From NCBI RefSeq assembly GCF_015191005.1, contig NZ_CP040442.1, positions 2,294,001 to 2,358,000 on the forward strand: a stretch of DNA of 64,000 nucleotides. Reading direction: 5' to 3'. Shown in pieces: positions 26,225 to 33,861 of the stretch. The DNA is from Kaistella flava (ex Peng et al. 2021) (GTDB lineage: Bacteria; Bacteroidota; Bacteroidia; Flavobacteriales; Weeksellaceae). Numbering within the stretch: the first letter of the stretch is position 1; every line of letters begins with the position of its first letter. Below the pieces are notes generated by a model, which was not told the origin of the DNA, searched no databases, and saw nothing but the letters and a program-made list of their open reading frames with translations. A program made the position numbers and the translations under genes.

Positions 26225-26638
26225 TTAATTTGCCTGTTGCATTTTCGTCATTTTTTTCCCTTTCATCATTTTTCCTCTATTTTGCATTTGCGTTTGTTTT
26301 TGGGCTTGCCATTTTGTGTATTGGTCAGGAGTTAGAATTTGTTTCATTTCTTTACTATACTCATTTTGCTCCATTTGCCATTGATCCATTTTAGCTTTTC
26401 TTTCTGCCTGTCTTTGTGGTGTATTCTTTTTCATTTCCGCCATCTTTTGATCTTGTACCATTTTAATTTGGTCAACCTGAGCATCAGTAAGATTTAAATC
26501 GGCTTGCATCATTTTTAGTTTATCCATTCTTTTCTGCTCCATTTGAGCTGGATCCATTTTCTGCATTTTTTGCATTTGCTGTGCCATTGCGAAGGTTCCC
26601 ATTGCTACGAACGCTACGCTTAAAATTAATTTTTTCAT
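26225..26638 (-). CDS. Met/Gln/Lys-rich periplasmic Spy/CpxP-like protein
   Basis: A 137-residue exported protein with a signal peptide cut near AMAQQ. It has about 21 Met residues (15 percent) and no Cys or His. Two LTxxQ-type segments (LNLTDAQVDQI and LTPDQYTKW) in long charged helices resemble the Spy/CpxP/LTXXQ family, periplasmic chaperones or metal-stress sensors. The Met richness could bind Cu(I) or Ag(I), but this is an inference. It is monocistronic between two terminators. Confidence 0.82.
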   Translation of the reverse strand: MKKLILSVAFVAMGTFAMAQQMQKMQKMDPAQMEQKRMDKLKMMQADLNLTDAQVDQIKMVQDQKMAEMKKNTPQRQAERKAKMDQWQMEQNEYSKEMKQILTPDQYTKWQAQKQTQMQNRGKMMKGKKMTKMQQAN

Positions 26639-26770
26639 TTTGTAGAATTTTAGTTGTTTAAATGATTTATAATGGTTTGATAAGTAAAAAACACCTTAGT
26701 TAAAGCAAATAATCATAAATTTTTGTTAAAAAGAATGATTTTAATGTAATCCCGAAACCCCTAAAATTTC

Positions 26771-26812
26771 GTCAAAAAGAAAGAGAGCAGTTCTTTTTCA
26801 AAAACTGCTCCC
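26771..26812 (-). terminator. Intrinsic terminator of the Tyr/Asn-rich protein gene
   Basis: On the minus strand GAGCAGTTTTTG pairs with AAAAAGAACTGCTC (GAGCAG/CTGCTC core) about 30 bases after the stop at 26840. The T tract is interrupted (CTCTTTCTTTTT), so efficiency may be moderate. Confidence 0.65.
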
Positions 26813-26839
26813 CATCATTATTAACATTAAAATCTAAAA

Positions 26840-27814
26840 TTATCGGGCGGTAAATCTATGACCCGAGTTTCTTGAACTTGAACTAGAACTTGGCGTTCTT
26901 GATTCCATATTTTGATGACCACGATTTCCAGAGTTACTTTCCATTCTTCTGGTAGGCGTGCTGTTTCTTGGACTTTCCTGTCTGCTTTCTGTATTATTTC
27001 GAAGGCCTCCATTATTTACTCGCGGTTGCGATTCTGATCTAACATTGTTATTTCTGGTATTCCCCATTTGATTTCTAACTCCATTATTTCCTGAATTGTT
27101 ATTTTCAGGTCTGATGGAATTATTTCTCGAACTGTTTCCAGGATTAACACCATTATTTCTAAATCCGTTATCTCGCGTTCCATTTGAATTTGCAGTTTGT
27201 CCACTTCTTCTAACTGGCTGAAAACCGATATTCTGTCTTGGATTACTTTGATGATACTGAACTTTATTTACTCTATAAACATTGATGTTTATATTTCGGT
27301 ATCTCGGTACTACATAAACATTTCTTGCATAATGTCTCCTGTTATAATTCTGATAATAGACAACCGGACTGTAACCGTGATAATAATTATTCTGGAATAC
27401 AAGGAAAATACTTGGTCCTAAAATTCTTTGTATTGCATAAAACCGATCGTAATACCATCTGTCTGGATTGTATTGATAATAAGAATTCCACGATGCGTAA
27501 GTTGGATAACGGTCATTCAACATCATAATCTGCCGCACTTGATAAGGTGATAATCTGTGTGCTGCAAAAAACTGATTCCAGTTGACATCATAAATACTTT
27601 TGCGGTAATCATTATAATAATCTTTGTACAAATCGCTGGTATAATAGTCTGCTGGATATTGATAATAATAGTCATCAGGGAAATAAAACTCATCATCGTT
27701 ATCTCCATAATTACTAACTCCCGAACCGTTATTATTTGGATAAGAATCCGGATAGTTTTGAGCGGAAACCAATGTCATCAAAAACACGGATAATCCAAGT
27801 AGTATCTTTTTCAT
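26840..27814 (-). CDS. Secreted Tyr-rich/Asn-rich low-complexity protein
   Basis: I do not recognise a family function for this 324-residue protein. It has a clear signal peptide (MKKILLGLSVFLMTLVSAQ). Residues 20-180 are very rich in Tyr, Asp and Asn (DEFYFPDDYYYQYPADYY) with a central conserved-looking part (FFAAHRLSPYQVRQIMMLND). Residues 195-324 are disordered and rich in Asn, Arg, Ser and Gly. The positive, disordered tail and aromatic core suggest a cell-envelope or matrix protein, but that is an inference. It is a single gene bounded by terminators. Confidence 0.75.
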   Translation of the reverse strand: MKKILLGLSVFLMTLVSAQNYPDSYPNNNGSGVSNYGDNDDEFYFPDDYYYQYPADYYTSDLYKDYYNDYRKSIYDVNWNQFFAAHRLSPYQVRQIMMLNDRYPTYASWNSYYQYNPDRWYYDRFYAIQRILGPSIFLVFQNNYYHGYSPVVYYQNYNRRHYARNVYVVPRYRNININVYRVNKVQYHQSNPRQNIGFQPVRRSGQTANSNGTRDNGFRNNGVNPGNSSRNNSIRPENNNSGNNGVRNQMGNTRNNNVRSESQPRVNNGGLRNNTESRQESPRNSTPTRRMESNSGNRGHQNMESRTPSSSSSSRNSGHRFTAR

Positions 27815-27943
27815 TAAAAACTTCTTTATTAAATTAAATATTTAACTAATATCGAAATAACGCGCCATTATTTTAATTGAATTTAATTATCATTAAAAAA
27901 ATAAACAACTATCTCTTTACTGTTACATTCTTTGGATAACAAA

Positions 27944-27982
27944 ATAAAAAAGAAGTTAAAACCTAAGTCTAACTTCTTATAT
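27944..27982 (-). terminator. Intrinsic terminator of malQ
   Basis: On the minus strand AAGAAGTTA pairs with TAACTTCTT around an 11-base loop, followed by a T6 tract. It lies about 75 bases after the malQ stop. Confidence 0.75.
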
Positions 27983-28056
27983 AAAACACTGATTATCAGT
28001 ATTTAAAATTTAATAAAATCTTATTTAATCAAGATACAAATATTTTTAATTTATAT

Positions 28057-30714
28057 CTAAATTCGATTAGAATCAGTAATCCAACTTGCAATTTTCTTAT
28101 TAAAATCTTCTTTGCTTAAAAGCTCTTCTACATTCAAGTGCATTCTATATCTCCAGTAATGCGGGAAAACCGCAGGATTATTAATTCGCTCTTCGTCCAT
28201 ATTTGGATTGGTTAATTTTTTATCTGTGGCTAAAAATTCCTGGATTGGGAAAATCGCCAACATCGCTTCATTAAAAAGATGTTGCTTCATAATCATTTCC
28301 GCCACCTGAGGTTCTAAATCCCACGGCGCTGTTCCGTACTGACCAAGCTGTTCATGGAAATACTTACAACTTAATTCTCGATCCTCGTGCCACCATTGCC
28401 TCAGCGTAGAACTGTCATGTGAACTAGCCGTAACCACATTCATATAATCAGCGTGTTTCGGATTATACCACGGAATATTATCCGACGGCATTCTCTGAAC
28501 TTTCAAGGCAGTAATTCCCAACTGATCCATCACTTGCGGAACTGATTCCGGCACCAAACCTAAATCTTCACCACAAATTAACATGTCCGTCGCATTCAAA
28601 ATTACAGGAAGTTTTTCCATGGCTTTAGCATACCACAAACCATCTTGTCTTTTGAAGAAGTAATCGACATACAAATCAGATAATTTTCTTTTTTCGTCGT
28701 CATTCAGATATTTATAAGATTCAGTTTTTTCAATATTAAATCTCGGGTGATAAACAATCTCGTCTTCACTTAATTTTTCTTCCAGGAAAAGAACATTCGC
28801 AGCCAATGAAATCAAACGTTCTTCTGACAAACCTTGAGGATTTGTTTTAAAATAATCCGTTAATTTTCTTTGAGAGTCAAACTCTTCTTTAAAGAAATAC
28901 GTTCCATCAAAATGACTATTCATAAAATGGTTTAATATTCCGTCTCTATCTTCGCCGAAAGAATCCCAAAGAATCTGATCATTGATAAATGGTTTGCAAT
29001 ATCGATCTTCATTAAAGGAAATTCCTCTCGCCGCAAACTCTTCAATTTTCACGGGAACAGCTGGATAAAAATAGCCTAAAATCCCTTGCGTCGCACTCAT
29101 CGGCATTCTCCAGATTCTAAAGAAACCAAGAATGTGATCAATTCGCATCGCATCGAAATATTGCTCCAACGCTTTGAAACGGTTTTTCCACCAACGGTAA
29201 CCATCTTCTTTCATCGCTTCCCAGTTATAAGTTGGAAATTCCCAATTTTGACCAAGATCGGTAAACTGATCTGGCGGTGCTCCAGCCTGAAAATCCATTC
29301 CAAACAATTCTGGTTCCGCCCAAGCTTCTACGGAATGTCTGTAAATCCCAATCGGCAAATCTCCTTTTACCGAAATTCCCAAATCGTGGGTGTAATCAAT
29401 CGCGTCTTTTAATTGCAAATGAAGTTGATACTGAACCCAAGAATGCAGCATCGACATTTCATATTCTTTACTTTTTGGTAAAAAGAAAGGGGCAATTTTT
29501 CCTGCGATATATTTCTTGTGGGTTTTCCAGTCGTTAAAATTGGGCGTTTTATATTTATCTCTTAAGACACAAAAAGCCGCATATGGAATCAACCAATCTT
29601 CATTTTCTTTAATGAACTTTTTAAAGTTTCTGTCTTTTAAAATTTCTTCTTTATTTGCTTCAAAAATGATGGTAATGTATTTCCATTTTCCAGAAATCAT
29701 TTGTTCGTAGTCAATCAGACTTAAAGCATTTAAAGCTTCTTTTTCAGTTTTAAATTCTTGAATTAAATCTTTTGATAAAGAATATTCTAATTTTTCAATT
29801 GACAAATATTGAGGATGAAGTGCGTAAACAGAAATTGCAGCGTAAGGATAAGAATCCGTCCAGGTATAATTCGCAGTTGTATCATTAATCGGAAGAATCT
29901 GTAAAACCGAAAGGTTTGTTTTAGCTGCCCAATCAGCCAAATTTTTCAAGTCTGGAAATTCACCAACTCCAAAACCATTTTCTGTTCTCAAAGCAAAAAC
30001 AGGAACGGCAACTCCAGCTGCGTGATACATTTCAAAAGACTTGAATTTGAAAAAATGATCGGCTTCTATTTGAAGAATATTTTTTTCAGCATTTGGTAAA
30101 GCCCAACGGTTGTCGCCATATTCGATATCGAAAACTTCACCAGAATCGGTATTCATCAATCCATATTTGTATTCAATCATTTGATTTTCTGGAATTTCAA
30201 CTGCCGCTTCCCAGATTCCAAAATCGGTTTGCGACATTGGAACGGTTTTTAAATATTGCCAGTTTCCAAGTGCTTCACAATTTCCAAGAATTACAACTTG
30301 CCAGTTCGGCTGATAAATTGGTGCTTCTAAACGGAAAAGATGCGTGTGCTTTTTTAAGACTGCAACTTTCTCCGCTTTGAAATTACGAAGTTTATTTTTT
30401 AGGATTTTATTATTCAAATAATTTTCTGGGAAATTTTTGGCATTCCAGAAATCATTGATGATGAATTCATCGTAGTTATGTGGGAAATTTAAATGGTGTA
30501 AAGAAAACTCTTCATCTAGAATTGAACCCTCTTCATTCACCAACTGATATTTATAAGAAATCGATTTCGAAAAATAATCTACTTCCGCAGACCAGTTTCC
30601 GTTATCGGTATATTTTAAGGCGTGAACTTTTCCTTCTGCTCCTTCTTCAAAGACGCAAACTTGCACATTCTCACCGACTTTCGTTCTGAAATTGATATTA
30701 AGATATAGTTTCAT
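28057..30714 (-). CDS. malQ: 4-alpha-glucanotransferase (GH77) with starch-binding domains
   Basis: Amylomaltase that transfers glucan segments between maltodextrins in cytoplasmic starch/glycogen use. The 885 residues are longer than E. coli MalQ because two CBM20-like starch-binding domains occupy about 1-110 and 120-230 (the second with NWQVVILGNCEALGNW). The GH77 catalytic part shows MRIDHILGFFRIWRMP (nucleophile Asp), CGEDLGLVPESV (acid/base Glu) and SSHDSSTLRQWW (third Asp). No signal peptide is seen. No other maltose genes are nearby. Confidence 0.95.
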   Translation of the reverse strand: MKLYLNINFRTKVGENVQVCVFEEGAEGKVHALKYTDNGNWSAEVDYFSKSISYKYQLVNEEGSILDEEFSLHHLNFPHNYDEFIINDFWNAKNFPENYLNNKILKNKLRNFKAEKVAVLKKHTHLFRLEAPIYQPNWQVVILGNCEALGNWQYLKTVPMSQTDFGIWEAAVEIPENQMIEYKYGLMNTDSGEVFDIEYGDNRWALPNAEKNILQIEADHFFKFKSFEMYHAAGVAVPVFALRTENGFGVGEFPDLKNLADWAAKTNLSVLQILPINDTTANYTWTDSYPYAAISVYALHPQYLSIEKLEYSLSKDLIQEFKTEKEALNALSLIDYEQMISGKWKYITIIFEANKEEILKDRNFKKFIKENEDWLIPYAAFCVLRDKYKTPNFNDWKTHKKYIAGKIAPFFLPKSKEYEMSMLHSWVQYQLHLQLKDAIDYTHDLGISVKGDLPIGIYRHSVEAWAEPELFGMDFQAGAPPDQFTDLGQNWEFPTYNWEAMKEDGYRWWKNRFKALEQYFDAMRIDHILGFFRIWRMPMSATQGILGYFYPAVPVKIEEFAARGISFNEDRYCKPFINDQILWDSFGEDRDGILNHFMNSHFDGTYFFKEEFDSQRKLTDYFKTNPQGLSEERLISLAANVLFLEEKLSEDEIVYHPRFNIEKTESYKYLNDDEKRKLSDLYVDYFFKRQDGLWYAKAMEKLPVILNATDMLICGEDLGLVPESVPQVMDQLGITALKVQRMPSDNIPWYNPKHADYMNVVTASSHDSSTLRQWWHEDRELSCKYFHEQLGQYGTAPWDLEPQVAEMIMKQHLFNEAMLAIFPIQEFLATDKKLTNPNMDEERINNPAVFPHYWRYRMHLNVEELLSKEDFNKKIASWITDSNRI

Positions 30715-30953
30715 AAAAGGTATTCTTTAATGATTGCAATTTAGGTAAATTTTGATGAATTAATGAAGAGAATACGCTTCCTTTAAATTTAATAATTTCA
30801 GTTTATCAATTATAAATCAATACGTTACACCAATGATTTTTAAACATGCGATAAATCATTAAAAATGGAAGAAATGAAGCTTTAGAAATAAAAAAAACCT
30901 CCCGAAAATTCGGGAGGCTTAAAATATAAATATAGTTTTCAAAAAAGCAGTAA
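30715..30953. other. Spacer between malQ and cysS
   Basis: About 240 AT-rich bases holding the malQ upstream region on the right strand side and the cysS terminator (30890-30920). No further gene or repeat is seen. Confidence 0.4.
30890..30920 (-). terminator. cysS: Intrinsic terminator of cysS
   Basis: On the minus strand CCTCCCGAA pairs perfectly with TTCGGGAGG around a two-base loop, followed by T8, about 35 bases after the cysS stop. Confidence 0.92.
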
Positions 30954-32420
30954 CTAAGAAATCGAATAACTCGTTCCATCTCTTCCATCTTTCAACTCAA
31001 TTCCTTCGGCGAGTAATCGGTCGCGGATTTGGTCCGAAAGGTCGAAGTTTTTTGATTTACGTGCTTGGTTCCTTAAGTCGATTAAAACCTGTAAAGTCTG
31101 GTCTAATTTCTCATTGTTATTTTCTTCGATGTTTTGTAAACCTAAAACATCAAAAACGAAATCATTCAGCAACGTTTTCAATTCTTGCAAATCATTATCG
31201 GTGATGGTTTCTTTTCCATCTTTTAATTTAAAGATAAAATTTACCGCCTCGAAAAGATGAGCAATCAGAATCGGAGAATTGAAATCGTCGGTTAAAGCTG
31301 CATAGCATTTTTCTTTCCAAGCTTTTACATCAAAACTTGAAACCGCAACAGTTGGGAACGAATTATTTGAAAGAACTTTCATCGCTTCCATCAAACGTTG
31401 GAATCCTTTTTCACTGGCAACCATCGCTTCATTAGAAATATCTAGAACACTTCTGTAATGCGCCTGCATAAAGTTGAAACGCACAATCGTCGGATGAAAA
31501 AGCTTTTCAAAGAAATCATTATTTCCGGAAACGAGTTCCATCGGAAGAATATAATTTCCGGTTGATTTACTCATTCGCTGACCGTTCATGGTTAACATAT
31601 TGGCATGCATCCAGTAATTCACTGGTGAGACACCATTGCATGCTTTTCCTTGGGCGACTTCACATTCATGATGCGGGAATTTCAAATCCATTCCACCACC
31701 GTGAATATCAAATTTATCACCCAAATACTTCGTTGACATTGCAGTACATTCTAAATGCCAGCCTGGGAAACCTTCGCCCCAAGGAGAATTCCAACGCATA
31801 ATATGTGCGGGAGATGCCGATTTCCAAAGCGCAAAATCTGGCGCATTCTTCTTCTCATTTTGACCGTCTAGATCTCTGGTGTTGGCGAAAAGTTCTTCGA
31901 CATTTCTACGCGAAAGTTCACCGTAATTTAAGCCACGACTATTGTATTCTAAAACATCGAAATAAACAGATCCGTTACTTTCATAAGCAAATCCTTTATC
32001 TATCAGTTTTTGAGTTAATTCAATTTGTTCTAAAATATGTCCGGTTGCAGTTGGTTCAATCGTTGGTGGGAGTAAATTAAAAACTTCTAAAACTTTATGA
32101 AAATCAACCGTATATTTCTGTACGATTTCCATAGGCTCCAGTTTTTCCAAACGGGATTGTTTTACGAAACGGTCATTGTCAACATCGCCATCATCGGTTA
32201 AATGTCCGGCATCGGTGATATTTCTAACGTAACGAACTTTATATCCCAAATGAACTAAAGACCGGTAAATAAAATCAAAAGACATGAAAGTCCGCACATT
32301 TCCCAAATGGACATTGCTGTAAACCGTTGGTCCACAAACATACATCCCGACATTATTATCGTGAATTGGAGTGAACGTTTCTTTTTCGCCCGAAAGGGAA
32401 TTGTATATTTTTAAAGTCAT
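30954..32420 (-). CDS. cysS: Cysteinyl-tRNA synthetase
   Basis: Class I synthetase charging tRNA-Cys. I chose the ATG at 32420 because the protein then begins [20 protein letters not shown] as the family does and is 488 residues. An upstream frame extension of 39 codons lies in repeat-like DNA and does not look like protein. Zinc ligands are [13 protein letters not shown] (with the HIGH-like HLGN), the Cys in HLECTAMS and FPHHECE. The KMSKS loop is [10 protein letters not shown], and the C-terminal DALR-type helices follow. Confidence 0.96.
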   Translation of the reverse strand: MTLKIYNSLSGEKETFTPIHDNNVGMYVCGPTVYSNVHLGNVRTFMSFDFIYRSLVHLGYKVRYVRNITDAGHLTDDGDVDNDRFVKQSRLEKLEPMEIVQKYTVDFHKVLEVFNLLPPTIEPTATGHILEQIELTQKLIDKGFAYESNGSVYFDVLEYNSRGLNYGELSRRNVEELFANTRDLDGQNEKKNAPDFALWKSASPAHIMRWNSPWGEGFPGWHLECTAMSTKYLGDKFDIHGGGMDLKFPHHECEVAQGKACNGVSPVNYWMHANMLTMNGQRMSKSTGNYILPMELVSGNNDFFEKLFHPTIVRFNFMQAHYRSVLDISNEAMVASEKGFQRLMEAMKVLSNNSFPTVAVSSFDVKAWKEKCYAALTDDFNSPILIAHLFEAVNFIFKLKDGKETITDNDLQELKTLLNDFVFDVLGLQNIEENNNEKLDQTLQVLIDLRNQARKSKNFDLSDQIRDRLLAEGIELKDGRDGTSYSIS

Positions 32421-32461
32421 TTTTTTAATATCATTTAGTAATTCTGAAAATGCGATTTTTT

Positions 32462-32540
32462 CACGCAAAGGCGCAATGAATACTTTTTCAATTCGAATGT
32501 TTTTTATGCTGCTTTTAAAGACGCAAAGCCGTTTCACTCA
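32462..32540. repeat. Interspersed CGCAAAGGCGC-type repeat (copy upstream of cysS)
   Basis: ACGCAAAGGCGCAA (32463-32476) and ACGCAAAGCC (32521-32530) bound a roughly 75-base AT-rich unit. Two related units lie at 33374-33440 and 33700-33770. The motif is out of character with the surrounding AT-rich spacer. Confidence 0.6.
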
Positions 32541-32599
32541 GCAAATGTTGAAATAAAATCGCTTTCTTATCAATAGCAGTTAGTCATTTGATTTTTCTA

Positions 32600-33265
32600 T
32601 CAATCCAAATTCGAACGATTTCCTACGTAATGCAAGAACTCTTGTCGGGTAATTGGATTGGTTCTGAAAAGGCCACTTAATTCGGCTGTAGTTGTAGAAC
32701 TTGCCGTGTCTTTTATGCCACGACAATTTACACATAAATGTTTCGCTTCAATGATACAGGCAACATCATTCGTTCCGAGTGCTACTTTCAGTGCATCAAC
32801 GATTTGCATGGTTAATCTTTCCTGAACTTGCGGACGTTTGGCGTAATAATCTACGACTCTGTTAATCTTAGAAAGTCCAATCACTTCACCATTCGAAATA
32901 TACGCAACATGCGCTCTACCAATAATTGGCAAGAAGTGATGTTCGCAAAATGAGTAAACGGTAATATCTTTTTCCACCAACATTTGGCGGTATTTATATT
33001 TATTAGAAAAGGTAGAAATACGTGGATTATTTTCTGGAAGAAGTCCGCCAAAAATTTCGTTCACGTACATCTTAGCCACTCTTTTTGGAGAATCTTTCAG
33101 AGAATCATCGGTCATATCCATTCCTAAAGTTTCCATGATTTCGTGGAAATGCTTCTGGATAATTTCAATTTTTTCTGCTGGAGTTTTTTCGAAGGCGTCT
33201 GCTCGCAAAGGAGTATGTTCGCTTCCGGAGAATACATCGTCGTCGTTATCGATATTTTGATTCAT
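32600..33265 (-). CDS. folE: GTP cyclohydrolase I
   Basis: Zinc enzyme converting GTP to dihydroneopterin triphosphate, the first step of tetrahydrofolate synthesis. The 221 residues keep the zinc ligands Cys107 and His110 (FCEHHFLPIIGRAHVAY) and Cys178 (KHLCVNCRGIKD), plus the KINRVVDYYAKRPQVQERLT signature. An acidic N-terminal extension (about 1-25) is poorly conserved. It is a single gene with a promoter element 20 bases upstream. Confidence 0.97.
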   Translation of the reverse strand: MNQNIDNDDDVFSGSEHTPLRADAFEKTPAEKIEIIQKHFHEIMETLGMDMTDDSLKDSPKRVAKMYVNEIFGGLLPENNPRISTFSNKYKYRQMLVEKDITVYSFCEHHFLPIIGRAHVAYISNGEVIGLSKINRVVDYYAKRPQVQERLTMQIVDALKVALGTNDVACIIEAKHLCVNCRGIKDTASSTTTAELSGLFRTNPITRQEFLHYVGNRSNLD

Positions 33266-33284
33266 AGGTTTGTATTATGAATAG

Positions 33285-33292
33285 CAAAATTA
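33285..33292 (-). promoter_or_regulatory. folE: Promoter -7 element of folE
   Basis: Minus-strand TAATTTTG fits TAnnTTTG and lies 20 bases ahead of the folE start; no clear -33 element. Confidence 0.5.
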
Positions 33293-33373
33293 AGGATTTA
33301 ATTTTTGTTTTCGGGAGGTTGGAAAATCTTAAATGAGAAATTGATGGATATGTGATAATGAGAGTGTATTTTA

Positions 33374-33440
33374 CCGCAAAGGCGCAAAGTAAACTCATCA
33401 ATGCTTCTGAAAATTACGAACGCAAAGGCGCTTCGCTTAG
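33374..33440. repeat. Interspersed CGCAAAGGCGC-type repeat, copy 1 of the folE-sprA spacer
   Basis: The unit starts CGCAAAGGCGCAAAG and ends AAAATTACGAACGCAAAGGC. The second copy at 33700-33770 has the same ends with a diverged middle of similar length. Confidence 0.75.
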
Positions 33441-33552
33441 GAAAAAATTTGGTAATCATTTTTATTCCTTTTATTAATGAAAGTAATTTTATTTTAAATT
33501 TCATTTCGATTAATATTAAAAGCCATTAATAGTACTAAAAAATCACATTTTA

Positions 33553-33649
33553 ACCATTAAGGAATTAAGATTAATTAAGAAGAAAACTCACGTAGAATAA
33601 TATTAAAACTTCCTTGCAAGTTCTTAATTCTCCTTAATTTCTTAATGGT
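33553..33649. repeat. Long imperfect inverted repeat
   Basis: ACCATTAAGGAATTAAG with following ATTAATTAAGAAG (33553-33582) is the imperfect reverse complement of TTCTTAATTCTCCTTAATT plus TCTTAATGGT (33621-33649). The arms are about 30 bases, separated by about 38 bases, and the transcript would fold into a long hairpin. There is no coding sequence between the arms. Confidence 0.75.
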
Positions 33650-33699
33650 CAATTTTTAAGATCTTAAATTATGGTGGTTAATAATGGTGATTAATTTTA

Positions 33700-33770
33700 A
33701 CGCAATGGCGCAAAGAATAATAAAAAATGTTTGTGGAAAATTACGGACGCAAAGGCATTTGATTTCGCAA
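33700..33770. repeat. Interspersed CGCAAAGGCGC-type repeat, copy 2 of the folE-sprA spacer
   Basis: Starts ACGCAATGGCGCAAAG and contains AAAATTACGGACGCAAAGGC, matching the copy at 33374-33440. The two copies flank the inverted repeat. Confidence 0.75.
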
Positions 33771-33805
33771 AATATTTCTTTATAATGCACCGAACGACTT
33801 TAATT

Positions 33806-33842
33806 AAAAACAAAAAACTCAGAATCGAAATCCTGAGTTTAA
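33806..33842 (-). terminator. sprA: Intrinsic terminator of sprA
   Basis: On the minus strand AAACTCAG pairs with CTGAGTTT around a ten-base loop, followed by a T tract, about 20 bases after the sprA stop. Confidence 0.85.
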
Positions 33843-33861
33843 ATTTTAGTTTAAAAATTAT

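Larger units (their letters stand above)
33266..33861. other. Repeat-rich 596-base spacer between folE and sprA
   Basis: This spacer contains no believable gene. It holds a folE promoter element, two CGCAAAGGCGC-type repeat units, a long imperfect inverted repeat (33553-33649) and the sprA terminator. A short frame at 33298-33504 lies across the repeat and is not considered real. Confidence 0.7.

Noticed and set aside
32421..32537. N-terminal extension of cysS by 39 codons
   Set aside because: The extension covers a CGCAAAGGCGC repeat and has no likeness to cysteinyl-tRNA synthetases, which begin at the ATG at 32420.
33298..33504. Minus-strand 68-codon frame upstream of folE
   Set aside because: It spans an interspersed repeat copy and has poor codon use.
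33266..33861. CRISPR-like array in the repeat-rich spacer
   Set aside because: The repeats are few, diverged and not evenly spaced, with no cas genes nearby.
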